A stretch of 64,000 bases of DNA from an uncultured Pelagibacteraceae bacterium. Its GTDB lineage: Bacteria > Pseudomonadota > Alphaproteobacteria > Pelagibacterales > Pelagibacteraceae. The stretch spans positions 58,805-122,804 of the forward strand of contig CACIKD010000001.1 in assembly GCA_902587145.1 (NCBI GenBank). The letters run 5' to 3'. Positions 29,179-39,131 of this stretch are shown piece by piece. The first letter of the stretch is position 1, and the number at the start of each line of letters is the position of its first letter. Position numbers and translations under genes: made by a program. The notes beneath the pieces are model-generated. The model was not told the DNA's origin and made no database searches. It was given only the letters and a program-made list of their open reading frames with translations.

Positions 29179-29840
29179 ATTTTTAAATCTTCAATTAATT
29201 TTTTTGCTGCATTTTGTTGGGCTTCTTTTTTTGATGATCCAGTTGCAGTAATCATTTTTGAATTAGGTGTTTTGACTGTGACTTTAAAAATTGGCTTATG
29301 ATGAGGACCAGATGTTTTTAATAAAGTATAAGTAGGAAGTTTTTTAAATTTTTTAAGACTATATTCTTGTAATTTTGTTTTTGAATCAACAATTGTTAAA
29401 TTAGACTGCTTGAGTGAAGAATCCCAATATTTTAAAATAAATTTCTCTGCATTTTTTAAATTACCATCTTCAAAGATTGCTCCAATAAGTGCCTCTAAAC
29501 AATCCCCAGAAATTTTTTCATTTTTGTGCTCATTTTTTTTATAATTTGAACCTAACAACATGTATTTTTTTAAATTTAGTATATTAGCAATTTCTGCACA
29601 TTTTTTTTTATTTACAAGATTTGCATATTTTTTGTCGATAACACCCTCTTTCTCATTAGGATATTTAATTAGTAAATTTTTTGAGATCACTAGCCCTAAA
29701 ACTCTATCTCCTAAAAATTCAAGTTTTTCATTATTAATATTTTCATCGTAGCTTTTGTGGGTTAAACATCGTGTCAATAGGTCTTTTGAATTAAATTTGT
29801 ATTTAATAACCCCCTCTAAATCTTTAAATCTACTTATCAT
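29175..29840 (-). CDS. rnc: Ribonuclease III
   Basis: NEKLEFLGDRVLGLVIS; dsRBD GSSKKEAQQNAAKKLIEDL. Confidence 0.96.
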   Translation of the reverse strand: MISRFKDLEGVIKYKFNSKDLLTRCLTHKSYDENINNEKLEFLGDRVLGLVISKNLLIKYPNEKEGVIDKKYANLVNKKKCAEIANILNLKKYMLLGSNYKKNEHKNEKISGDCLEALIGAIFEDGNLKNAEKFILKYWDSSLKQSNLTIVDSKTKLQEYSLKKFKKLPTYTLLKTSGPHHKPIFKVTVKTPNSKMITATGSSKKEAQQNAAKKLIEDLKI

Positions 29841-30574
29841 AATTTTTTAAAAGTTCTTTTAAATCTAAAAGAGTCTTTCCAATTCCATAATTTTAAAACA
29901 CTGCTCTTTAATGTATCATTTGAAAAAAAAATTAGTTCTGCTTTTCCAACTAAATTTAACTTATTTACATAACCTACTTCGGATAAAAATCTGCTATCCT
30001 TTGAACAGTCTCTATTATCACCTAGTAAAAAATAATTGTTATCTGGTACTGTGTACACATCTGTATTTTGAAGTGTTCCAGCACTATTATAGACGGCTTT
30101 ATATTTTACTCCATTTGGTAATGTTTCCTCATAAATTTTTACAGGAAAATTTATTTTACCACATCTAATACTCATACTTTCATTTACTTTATTTCTTATT
30201 ATTTTCTTTTTATTTAAATAAATATCTCCATTTATAAATTGTAGGGTATCACCCGGCTTGCCTATTAATCTTTTTATGTAATCAGTTCTATTGTCTGAGG
30301 GTGTTTTAAAGACAACTAGATCTCCTCTTTGCGGTTCTTTGAAAAATATTCTTTTTTTATATAGGGGTGGACTAAATGGAAATGAATGTTTGCTATAGCC
30401 ATAAGCGAATTTAGAAACAAATAATCTATCACCAACAAGCAAAGTTGGTTCCATTGATGAGGATGGAATATAAAAAGGCTGATACAACAAAGATCTTAAA
30501 AGCACAGCAATAATAAGAGCATAAATAAGAGTTTTGATATTATCTATTACAACATTTTTTATATTTTTTTTCAT
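29837..30574 (-). CDS. lepB: Signal peptidase I
   Basis: QPFYIPSSSMEPTLLVGDRLFVSK; RGDLVVFKTP; YIKRLIGKPGD; GDNRDCSKDSR. Confidence 0.97.
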   Translation of the reverse strand: MKKNIKNVVIDNIKTLIYALIIAVLLRSLLYQPFYIPSSSMEPTLLVGDRLFVSKFAYGYSKHSFPFSPPLYKKRIFFKEPQRGDLVVFKTPSDNRTDYIKRLIGKPGDTLQFINGDIYLNKKKIIRNKVNESMSIRCGKINFPVKIYEETLPNGVKYKAVYNSAGTLQNTDVYTVPDNNYFLLGDNRDCSKDSRFLSEVGYVNKLNLVGKAELIFFSNDTLKSSVLKLWNWKDSFRFKRTFKKL

Positions 30575-30954
30575 ATTGAAATTGTAACAAACGCAACGGC
30601 ATAATCTTTTTCGTCAGCAATTGACAAAGAGATTTTATATATTTTTTTTTTTAGTTTTCTCTCAACAATTTTTTTTGTCTTATTAATCAACTTTATATAT
30701 GGTTTACCAGATTTTTCATTTAAAACGACGATTTCATTGAAACTAATACCTTTAGATATACCTGTTCCTAGAGCTTTTGAGAATGCCTCTTTAGCAGCAA
30801 ATCTTTTTGCAAAACAATTAGAATTTACTTTACTTCTTTTACACTTTAAAATTTCTTCCTGGCTATATATTCTTGATAAAAACGGTTTTTTGTTAAGAGA
30901 TTTTTTTAATCTATTCACTTGTATTATATCAGTGCCAACACCGAATAGTTTCAT
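30571..30954 (-). CDS. acpS: Holo-[acyl-carrier-protein] synthase
   Basis: GVGTDIIQVNRL; FAKRFAAKEAFSKALGTGI. Confidence 0.95.
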   Translation of the reverse strand: MKLFGVGTDIIQVNRLKKSLNKKPFLSRIYSQEEILKCKRSKVNSNCFAKRFAAKEAFSKALGTGISKGISFNEIVVLNEKSGKPYIKLINKTKKIVERKLKKKIYKISLSIADEKDYAVAFVTISI

Positions 30955-31676
30955 TTGTGCAAAATCCCTTTAAATTTTTTGATAGTTTTACTTAAACCTT
31001 CAAAAATTGACTCTCCAATTAGAAAATGTCCAATATTAAATTCTTTAATTCCTTTAACTTTTTTTAATATTTTAGCAGATTTAAATGTCAGACCATGGCC
31101 TGCATGTACCTCTAAACCTAATTTATTACCAAAAACCACAGCTTTTTTAATCCTATTGAGTTCGTAATCGAAATTTTTATTGTCATTAACAAGATTGCAA
31201 AATCTTCCTGTGTGAATTTCTACACAATCAACATTTAATTCTTGTGACTTTTTAATATCTTGGATGCTAGGTTCAATAAATAAACTCACTCTAAATCTAT
31301 TTTTTTTTAGTTTTTTTATCAATTTATTCAAAAACCTATTCCTATGACTTAAATTTAAACCACCTTCTGTAGTTAATTCTTGCCTTTTCTCTGGAACGAT
31401 ACAAATAAAATCTGGTTTGCTTTTTAAAGCTATTTTCAGCATTTCGTTCGTAGCGGCTATTTCTAAATTAAGTGGAATTTTTAATTTCGATTTAATTTCT
31501 TTAAGATCGAATTCTCTTATATGACGTCTATCTTCTCTTAAATGTATTGTAACAGACTCAGCCCCGCTCTTCTGAGCCAATAAAGCTGCTCTCAATGGGC
31601 TGGGATAAGTTTCACCTCTTGCATTTCTTACAGTTGCAACATGATCTATATTTACTCCAAGTCTGATTTTACTCAT
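30951..31676 (-). CDS. pdxJ: Pyridoxine 5'-phosphate synthase
   Basis: RLGVNIDHVATVRNARGETYPSPLRAALLAQKSGAESVTIHLREDRRHI. Confidence 0.97.
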   Translation of the reverse strand: MSKIRLGVNIDHVATVRNARGETYPSPLRAALLAQKSGAESVTIHLREDRRHIREFDLKEIKSKLKIPLNLEIAATNEMLKIALKSKPDFICIVPEKRQELTTEGGLNLSHRNRFLNKLIKKLKKNRFRVSLFIEPSIQDIKKSQELNVDCVEIHTGRFCNLVNDNKNFDYELNRIKKAVVFGNKLGLEVHAGHGLTFKSAKILKKVKGIKEFNIGHFLIGESIFEGLSKTIKKFKGILHK

Positions 31677-32257
31677 TAAAGATTTCTGCTTCCAGGTTTT
31701 ATTGCTTTAAGAGCTGATAAGCTACTTGGTAAATTTTCCTCTGTGTATGTTGGAATATTTAAATCAACCTGTGAAACAATTTTTCCTTTCAAAGATGATT
31801 TTCCATTGGACCTGTTAATCAAACATGCATATCCAACAATATTTGCTTCATTATCTAATACTAGTTTTGAGCATTCTAAACTTGATTTTCCTGTAGTAAT
31901 AACATCTTCTACGATTAAAACTTTCTGATCTTTTTTTATTATAAAATCTCTTCTTAGTTTAAATTCTCCATTAACTCTTTCAGAAAAAATAGTCTCTTTA
32001 TTTAATAATCTGCCAATTTCATAGCCAATTACTATGCCTCCCATTGCAGGAGATAATATAATGTCAAATTCTTTAAATTCACTATTAATTTTTTCTGAAA
32101 GAGACTCGCAAATCTTTTTTGCTTTGTCTGGTTTACTCATTAATTGAGCACATTGAACGTATTGTGGACTGTGTAATCCTGAAGATAATATAAAATGACC
32201 CTCTATAAGGGCATTAGCTTCTTTTAAAATTTTCAAAGATTCTTTGTAAGAAAGCAT
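31676..32257 (-). CDS. pyrE: Orotate phosphoribosyltransferase
   Basis: GHFILSSGLHSPQYVQCA; VLIVEDVITTGKS. Confidence 0.94.
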   Translation of the reverse strand: MLSYKESLKILKEANALIEGHFILSSGLHSPQYVQCAQLMSKPDKAKKICESLSEKINSEFKEFDIILSPAMGGIVIGYEIGRLLNKETIFSERVNGEFKLRRDFIIKKDQKVLIVEDVITTGKSSLECSKLVLDNEANIVGYACLINRSNGKSSLKGKIVSQVDLNIPTYTEENLPSSLSALKAIKPGSRNL

Positions 32258-33959
32258 TTTTTTTATTTTTATGTCTAACTATTTTAAATTTATAATCTTT
32301 TTGCTTGATCTGACTTATCAAGTTTGTAAAATTTTTCAAATCTTTAATCTGAATATCGAAAGAAAATTGTAAATAATCTTCTTTTCTTTTTATAAGTTCA
32401 ATATTCACAATATTGCTTTTGTTGAGACCAATTAAAGTACTTATTTCACCTAAAACACCGGGATTGTGGGGCAAGTCAATTATTAAAGATGTATTATAAA
32501 CTTTTTCCTCGTCCTGCTGTTTATTACTCCTACCTTGCCAATACTTTCTTATTGAAGCACGTGCCTTTCCAGTTTTTGAAGATGACAACCAATGTAGAGA
32601 AGGTGAAACATTCGAAGATGTAAGAATTTTAACCATATCTCCATTTTTAAGTATCGTTTGGACTGGCATTTCTTTACCATTAATTTCACATCCTATAGCT
32701 GTATCGCCAACTTTAGTGTGAACAGCATAAGCAAAGTCTATTGGGGTACCATTTTTAGGTAATTTAATTACTGCTCCTTTGGGAGTAAAACAAAAAACGT
32801 TATCTTGAAACATTTGTAATTTTGTAAATTCATAATAATGCTCAGGACTATTTCCTGTTTCAATAATTTCAACTAAATCTCTTAGCCAATCATATTCTTT
32901 CCAAGAAAGTTCAGAAAATTTTTCTGAAGATTTATATTTCCAATGAGATGCGATACCTCTTTCAGCGAACTCATGCATCTCATAAGTTCTTATTTGTACT
33001 TCAATTCTTTGTTTATATGGACCTATTAAAGCAGTATGGATAGATTTATACTTATTGATTTTAGGTGTAGAGATATAATCTTTAAATTTTCCTGGAATTG
33101 CAGAGTATTTGGAATGTAAAATACCAAGAGTTTTATAACAATCCTCAATAGAATTTAATAAAATTCTAAAACCTACAATGTCAGTCAATTGTTCTAAAGA
33201 TATTTTTTTGTTTTGCATCTTACGCCAAATTGAAAAAGGAGTTTTTTCTCTCCCTGCTATTTTAGCCGTGACACCATTTTCTTTTAGTAGATTAATTAAA
33301 TCTACTGAAATTATTTTGAAATTATCATCTCTATTGTTTTTAATAAATTTAAGTCTTTCTTGTATCAAATCTCTTGCTTTCTTGTTTAAAATTTCAAAAG
33401 ATAAATCCTCTAACTCATCTCGTATCCTATTCATTCCCATTCTATCTGCTAAAGGTGCATAAATTTCCATGGTCTCCTTAGCTTTTCGCACCATTTTTTC
33501 TTTGCCTTTAACAAATTTGATAGTTCTCATATTGTGTAGTCTGTCTGCTAATTTTACTAATAACACACGGATATCTTTAGAAGTTGCTAAGATTAACTTT
33601 CTAAAATTTTCAGCTTTAGAGTCACTTGAAGCTTTATCTTCAAGAGCAGAAATTTTAGTAACTCCGTCAACTAAATTTGCAACCTCTTCACCAAATTCTT
33701 TTTTAACTGTTTCATAAGTTACCTTAGTATCTTCGATTGTGTCATGTAACAATCCAGTAGTAATAGTTGCACTATCAAGTTTTAAATCTGTGAGAATTTT
33801 TGCTACAGCCACTGGGTGAATAATGTATGGAACGCCTTCATCCCTTTTTTGATTTTTGTGAGCGTCAATTGCAAATTTAAATGCCTTATTTAGTGAGTCA
33901 TGATTTAGAAATTTATTATAAGACTTAATTTCATTTATTAATTCATTGTTATTAATCAT
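32214..33959 (-). CDS. spoT: RelA/SpoT (p)ppGpp synthetase/hydrolase
   Basis: HD-domain GLLHDTIEDT; synthetase ISTPKINKYKSIHTALIGP; TGS and ACT-like regions. Confidence 0.95.
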   Translation of the reverse strand: MINNNELINEIKSYNKFLNHDSLNKAFKFAIDAHKNQKRDEGVPYIIHPVAVAKILTDLKLDSATITTGLLHDTIEDTKVTYETVKKEFGEEVANLVDGVTKISALEDKASSDSKAENFRKLILATSKDIRVLLVKLADRLHNMRTIKFVKGKEKMVRKAKETMEIYAPLADRMGMNRIRDELEDLSFEILNKKARDLIQERLKFIKNNRDDNFKIISVDLINLLKENGVTAKIAGREKTPFSIWRKMQNKKISLEQLTDIVGFRILLNSIEDCYKTLGILHSKYSAIPGKFKDYISTPKINKYKSIHTALIGPYKQRIEVQIRTYEMHEFAERGIASHWKYKSSEKFSELSWKEYDWLRDLVEIIETGNSPEHYYEFTKLQMFQDNVFCFTPKGAVIKLPKNGTPIDFAYAVHTKVGDTAIGCEINGKEMPVQTILKNGDMVKILTSSNVSPSLHWLSSSKTGKARASIRKYWQGRSNKQQDEEKVYNTSLIIDLPHNPGVLGEISTLIGLNKSNIVNIELIKRKEDYLQFSFDIQIKDLKNFTNLISQIKQKDYKFKIVRHKNKKNAFLQRIFENFKRS

Positions 33960-34471
33960 TAATTCAATATATCACTTTTAATAAGTCTTGTAATCTCATT
34001 ATGGGAATTTTTATCTAATTCTTTAAAAAAACTATCTATATTTTTATTATATATTGGATGAAACCAATTAGGTTCAATCTCTTTTAAAGGGTAAATTACA
34101 AAATTTCTTAAATGTAGCCTTGGGTGTGGTGTTTCTAGTTCGTCATTTTTAATAATTTCACCGTTAAAATCGATTATATCTATATCACATGTTCTTGGCT
34201 CATTCTTTTTAATCCGAGTTCTTCCAAGTTTTTTTTCAATTTTTTTTAATTCATTGAGTAACTCAATTGCTTTAAGGTTGCTCTCAAATTTGACACATAG
34301 ATTTAGAAATTTTGGATCTGAACTATTTGGGTATGATGGAGTTTCATAAAAACTTGATATTTTTATTAACTTTAAATTTAAATTCTTCAAGTGGTTTATT
34401 GCTTTTAATATATTGGTTTCTCTACCTCCCTCCTCTAACGGAAGATTTGACCCTAAATTTAAATAAATCAT
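33959..34471 (-). CDS. folK: HPPK (2-amino-4-hydroxy-6-hydroxymethyldihydropteridine pyrophosphokinase)
   Basis: [39 protein letters not shown]. Confidence 0.95.
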   Translation of the reverse strand: MIYLNLGSNLPLEEGGRETNILKAINHLKNLNLKLIKISSFYETPSYPNSSDPKFLNLCVKFESNLKAIELLNELKKIEKKLGRTRIKKNEPRTCDIDIIDFNGEIIKNDELETPHPRLHLRNFVIYPLKEIEPNWFHPIYNKNIDSFFKELDKNSHNEITRLIKSDILN

Positions 34472-34938
34472 TTGTTTTTTCTACTAAAAATTTTTGCTTT
34501 TTCTCTCTGCCAATCTCTTTTTTTCTTAACTAACCTTTTATCATATAATTTTTTTCCTTTGCCTACAGCTACTTGTATTTTTGCTTTACCTTTATAAAAA
34601 TACATTTTTGTTGGTACAATGGTCATTCCTTCCTGATTAACTCTACCAATTAGAGTATTAATTTGTTTTTTTGACAGTAGTAATTTTCTCTCTCTTTTTG
34701 GATCATGATTATTGTATGAAGATTGCTTATACAATGGAATATGTGAATTAATTAAAAATATTTCACCTCCTATGTCTACAGCATAAGAGTCAGCTATACT
34801 TCCTTTGCCAATTCGCAATGATTTCACCTCGGAACCTTTTAACACAATTCCAGCTTCATATAACTCTTTAAAATAGTAATTAAAACTTGCTTTGCGGTTT
34901 AAGCAAATGATTTTTTGAGAAACATTTTTTGATTTCAT
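34468..34938 (-). CDS. smpB: SsrA-binding protein SmpB
   Basis: [46 protein letters not shown]...DWQREKAKI. Confidence 0.97.
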   Translation of the reverse strand: MKSKNVSQKIICLNRKASFNYYFKELYEAGIVLKGSEVKSLRIGKGSIADSYAVDIGGEIFLINSHIPLYKQSSYNNHDPKRERKLLLSKKQINTLIGRVNQEGMTIVPTKMYFYKGKAKIQVAVGKGKKLYDKRLVKKKRDWQREKAKIFSRKNK

Positions 34939-35810
34939 TAGAGTAGTTTTGCAAATTTAAGTGCTTTTTCTACTTCTTTTTTTGTTTTTTCAGTTACTTG
35001 TACTAATGGCAGTCTTACTTCTGCCGGAGAAAGCTTTAAAAGAGATGCAGCGTATTTTACCGGTGAAGGATTGCTTTCAATGAAGAGTGCTTTATGTAAT
35101 GGAGACAAAAGATTATTGATCGATTGTGCAGTTTCATTGTCTTTCGACAAGGAGGCTTTATGAAAATCGGCGCAAAGTTTTGTTGCAACGTTGGCGGTAA
35201 CACTTATACAACCAACGCCTCCCCTTTTATTAAATTCGAACGCATTATCATCCTCTCCGGTTAATTGGATAAACTCTTTTCCCATTTTGTTAAGCTGCAT
35301 AGATACCCTATTTAAATCACCTGTAGCATCTTTTACACCTTTAATATTTTTTAACTCATATAATCTTGCCATTGTATCTACTGTCATATCAATAACAGAT
35401 CTAGAAGGTATATTGTAAATGATGATTGGAATACCTACGCTGTCATTAATTGATTTGTAATGTTGGTATAATCCTTCCTGAGTTGGTTTGTTATAATATG
35501 GCGTTACAATGAGTAGACCGTCTGCACCAGCATTTTCCGCATGTTTCGAAAGTTCTATTGCTTCTGAAGTAGAATTAGAGCCAGTACCAGCTATAACTGG
35601 AATTTTACCTTTACATTCTTTAATTGCTATCTCAATTACTTTTTTATGTTCAATATGAGATAAAGTTGGAGACTCGCCAGTTGTACCAGCTGGTACAACG
35701 CCATTAGTGCCATTTTTAAGATGGTGGTGTAATATTTTACTATAATTGGCTTCGTCCAATTTATTATTTTTAAACGGTGTTATTAACGCTACGATTGAAC
35801 CTTTGAACAT
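34938..35810 (-). CDS. dapA: 4-hydroxy-tetrahydrodipicolinate synthase
   Basis: [57 protein letters not shown]. Confidence 0.97.
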   Translation of the reverse strand: MFKGSIVALITPFKNNKLDEANYSKILHHHLKNGTNGVVPAGTTGESPTLSHIEHKKVIEIAIKECKGKIPVIAGTGSNSTSEAIELSKHAENAGADGLLIVTPYYNKPTQEGLYQHYKSINDSVGIPIIIYNIPSRSVIDMTVDTMARLYELKNIKGVKDATGDLNRVSMQLNKMGKEFIQLTGEDDNAFEFNKRGGVGCISVTANVATKLCADFHKASLSKDNETAQSINNLLSPLHKALFIESNPSPVKYAASLLKLSPAEVRLPLVQVTEKTKKEVEKALKFAKLL

Positions 35811-35843
35811 AAATCAATATAAGATTAATTATTATCTATTTTT

Positions 35844-38096
35844 ATGCTTATTCGATTAATTAGTCTAGCTGTTTTATTGCTTTTAATTGATACAAATCAC
35901 ATCAGTTTAGCTGATGAAAATTTCATATTGCCTAAAGACAAACCTTCAGTTTTTAAAAAAATTGAAAAACCTAGAGCACCAAGTAAAGACTTATTACCAC
36001 AATCAAAACCAGTTATTAAAACTGAAACTACTCAAAAAAAGGAGGAGGTTAAAGAGAAAGTTAAAGTAAAAAAAAAGGAAGAAGAAAAAATAGTAAAAAA
36101 AGTTGAAAAAAAAATTAATGTAGATGCTTTCGTATTACCTCAAAAAAAGCCAAAAACAATTAGAAAAAAAACTGCTTCAGTTAAAAAATCAAAGTTTTTA
36201 AGTCAAAAAGATTTTGAAAGGGCAAAAATAGCATTTAGTCAAATAAAATCAGGAAAAGTGATTACTGGATACAAAACTTCTGAAAAAATAAAAGATAAAG
36301 ACTTTAAATTGTTTGTTCAGTGGCTTTATTTAATGAAGAGTTCAAACAATGCAACATTTTCAACATATGAAACCTTTATAAGAAATAATCCAGATTTTCC
36401 AAGAATAGGAAGATTACAATATTTAGCTGAACAAAAGATTTATCTTAAAAATTCCTCTCCTAAAAATATAATTAGATGGTTTGAAGATTTTCCGCCTGTA
36501 AGCGGTACAGGAAAACTAAAATTAGGTGAAGCATATTTTGATCTTAAAGATATTAAGAATTCTGAAGAATTAGTAAAGGAAGGTTGGATAAATGCAGATT
36601 TAAGTAAGAGTCAATTAAGATTTTATCGAAAGAAATTCAAATCAATATTAGATAGTGAAGATCATATTAAAAGAGCAGATTATCTGGCCTGGAATAGAAA
36701 ATATTGGGACCTTAAGAGAATGCTTGTCTATTTGCCATCAGATTTTAAAGCCTTATATAACGCTAGACAAATATTAATGAGTAACTCTTACGGAGTTGAT
36801 AATGCTATTGCAAAAGTTCCTGATAGATTTAAAAAAGATGTTGGACTTGAATACGATAGATTAAAATGGAGAAACAGAAGAGGAAGATTAGAGTCTTCTC
36901 TTCAAATACTTTACGATAATTCAAATAAATCAGAGGAAGAATTAGTTAGAGCTGACCTATGGTGGAAACAAAGAGAAAGTATAGTTAGAAGTTTAATTTA
37001 TAAAAAAAGGTATAAAACTGCTTATAAAGTAGCAAGTGAACACTCACTCTCTTCAGGGCCAGAATTTGCAGAAGCTGAATGGTTAGCGGGTTGGATTGCT
37101 CATTCATTCCTTAAATCACAAGAATATGCTATAAATCATTTTTTAAATTTTTATGACAATGTAAGTTATCCTATTAGTGTAGCAAGAGGCGCTTACTGGT
37201 TAGGAAAGTCATATCAAGAAACCGGTAACACAAAAAAAGCTGAAGAATATTTTAAATCTGGCTCAAAATTTTTAACAACATATTATGGACAGCTGAGTTT
37301 CAAAGAAATTAATTATGGAGGGGAATTTATCTTAAAAGAAGATGCTTCATATTCCAAAGATTATGAGAAAGAATTCTCAAAAAATAGACTTGTTAGAATT
37401 ATTAAAATTCTTAAAGAGCTAGATCATACAAAATATTCAAAAGATGTGCTTAAACATCTAGCAAATTTAAATATTGAGCAAGGTAGCGAAGTATTAGCGG
37501 CAAAATTATCTACAGAGATAGAGAGATATGATTTTGCTATTCAAATTTCTAAAAGAGCTTCCTATGAAAAAAGATTTTATTTAAAATATAATTACCCAAT
37601 TATTTCAACACCAAGAGAAATTAACAATAAACCTATGCCCCCAAGTGAAATGATACACGCCATTATAAGGCAAGAAAGTGAATTCGATAGTAAAGCAAAT
37701 AGTTATGCTGGTGCTAGAGGCATGATGCAGTTAATGAAATACACTGCAAAGATTGTGGCAAAACAAGCAAAGTTGCCTTATAGCATAAGTGGTTTAACAG
37801 ATGATCCTATTTATAATATCAAATTGGGGTCTTATTATTTTGACGGATTATTAAATGATTATAATGGAGTTTATCCTTTCGCAATAGCAGCCTACAACGC
37901 GGGTCCTAATAGAGTAAAAACTTGGAGAAGAGTAAATGGTGATCCAACTAAAAATCAATTAAGCTATATAGACTGGATTGAATTAATAAGATTTAAAGAA
38001 ACTAGGAATTATGTTCAAAGAGTTCTTGAAAACGTTAATGTTTATAAATTTATGATTAGTCAAGAACCCGTAAAAATTGAAGAATTTTTTAAATAA
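35844..38096 (+). CDS. Soluble lytic murein transglycosylase (Slt family)
   Basis: C-terminal IRQESEFDSKANSYAGARGMMQLM...AIAAYNAGPNRVKTWRR lytic transglycosylase fold; N-terminal signal peptide and Lys-rich linker. Confidence 0.92.
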   Translation: MLIRLISLAVLLLLIDTNHISLADENFILPKDKPSVFKKIEKPRAPSKDLLPQSKPVIKTETTQKKEEVKEKVKVKKKEEEKIVKKVEKKINVDAFVLPQKKPKTIRKKTASVKKSKFLSQKDFERAKIAFSQIKSGKVITGYKTSEKIKDKDFKLFVQWLYLMKSSNNATFSTYETFIRNNPDFPRIGRLQYLAEQKIYLKNSSPKNIIRWFEDFPPVSGTGKLKLGEAYFDLKDIKNSEELVKEGWINADLSKSQLRFYRKKFKSILDSEDHIKRADYLAWNRKYWDLKRMLVYLPSDFKALYNARQILMSNSYGVDNAIAKVPDRFKKDVGLEYDRLKWRNRRGRLESSLQILYDNSNKSEEELVRADLWWKQRESIVRSLIYKKRYKTAYKVASEHSLSSGPEFAEAEWLAGWIAHSFLKSQEYAINHFLNFYDNVSYPISVARGAYWLGKSYQETGNTKKAEEYFKSGSKFLTTYYGQLSFKEINYGGEFILKEDASYSKDYEKEFSKNRLVRIIKILKELDHTKYSKDVLKHLANLNIEQGSEVLAAKLSTEIERYDFAIQISKRASYEKRFYLKYNYPIISTPREINNKPMPPSEMIHAIIRQESEFDSKANSYAGARGMMQLMKYTAKIVAKQAKLPYSISGLTDDPIYNIKLGSYYFDGLLNDYNGVYPFAIAAYNAGPNRVKTWRRVNGDPTKNQLSYIDWIELIRFKETRNYVQRVLENVNVYKFMISQEPVKIEEFFK

Positions 38097-38097
38097 C

Positions 38098-38190
38098 TGG
38101 CGGAAGAGGAGAGATTCGAACTCTCGGTACGATGTTACTCGTACGGTTAGTTAGCAACCAACTGGTTTCAACCGCTCACCCACTCTTCCG
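38098..38190 (-). tRNA. tRNA-Ser (anticodon GCU), CCA encoded
   Basis: CGGAAGAGTGGGTGAGCGGTTGAAACCAGTTGGTTGCTAACTAACCGTACGAGTAACATCGTACCGAGAGTTCGAATCTCTCCTCTTCCGCCA; long variable arm. Confidence 0.97.
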
Positions 38191-38258
38191 TATTTCCAGT
38201 GTTATTTAGTACTAATTATTAAATTATTACCATATAAATCAATCAAAAAAATGGTGAA

Positions 38259-39131
38259 ATGAAAAAAAAATTATTTGAAGGATCTTTATTCACTGTAGGC
38301 GCTTCTCTTTGGTGGGGTATCATTGGTGTAATTTATTTCAAATTTGTGTCTTTTGCGTCACCTGTTGAATTGACAATACATCGTACTATTTGGACAACAG
38401 TACTTTTAGTATTTACAACCTTTTATTTTGGAAAATGGTCAGAATTTAAAAAAGTATCTAAGTCTCTAAGTACTCTAGGTTTATTATTTCTTACTGGAGT
38501 TTTAGTTTCTATTAATTGGTTTACATGGCTTTATTCTATCTCAGTAAACAATATGCTAGATGCATCACTTGGATATTATATTTTTCCTATATTAAGTGTT
38601 TTTTTGGGAAGGATATTTTTAAAAGAAAAAATTAATAGAAATAAATCAATCGCTATATTTCTTGTCTTTTTATCTATAATTTATTTACTAATTGAATTTA
38701 AGAATATTCCATGGATTGGTTTAACAGTTGCAATCACATTTAGTTTTTACACTTTAATAAGAAAAAAAATAAATATTTCATCAGATATAGGATTATTTTT
38801 TGAAACTTTGTTGATATCCCCAATAGCATTAATTTTATTCAGCTCTCTTGTTTTCAATAATACAAATGTCTTTGGATTTGATAATCCTACATTATCTTTT
38901 TATTTGTTTTTTGCAGGATTTATGACACTCGTTCCTCTCTTTATGTACATAAAAGGGTTTGAATTAATAGGAATAGGACCTGCGAGCATGATATTTTTTT
39001 TGACACCAACGGCTCAATTTTTTTTAAGTATATTTTACCTCGGTCAACCACTTGAAATGGAAAAATTAATAAGTTTTTTATTTATATGGATAGCAGTAAT
39101 AATTTACCTTAACGAATTGCGTAAAGAGTGA
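38259..39131 (+). CDS. rarD: EamA-family permease, RarD-like
   Basis: ASLWWGIIGVIYFKFVSFASPVELTIHRTIWT; SINWFTWLYSISVNNMLDASLGYYIFPIL. Confidence 0.85.
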   Translation: MKKKLFEGSLFTVGASLWWGIIGVIYFKFVSFASPVELTIHRTIWTTVLLVFTTFYFGKWSEFKKVSKSLSTLGLLFLTGVLVSINWFTWLYSISVNNMLDASLGYYIFPILSVFLGRIFLKEKINRNKSIAIFLVFLSIIYLLIEFKNIPWIGLTVAITFSFYTLIRKKINISSDIGLFFETLLISPIALILFSSLVFNNTNVFGFDNPTLSFYLFFAGFMTLVPLFMYIKGFELIGIGPASMIFFLTPTAQFFLSIFYLGQPLEMEKLISFLFIWIAVIIYLNELRKE

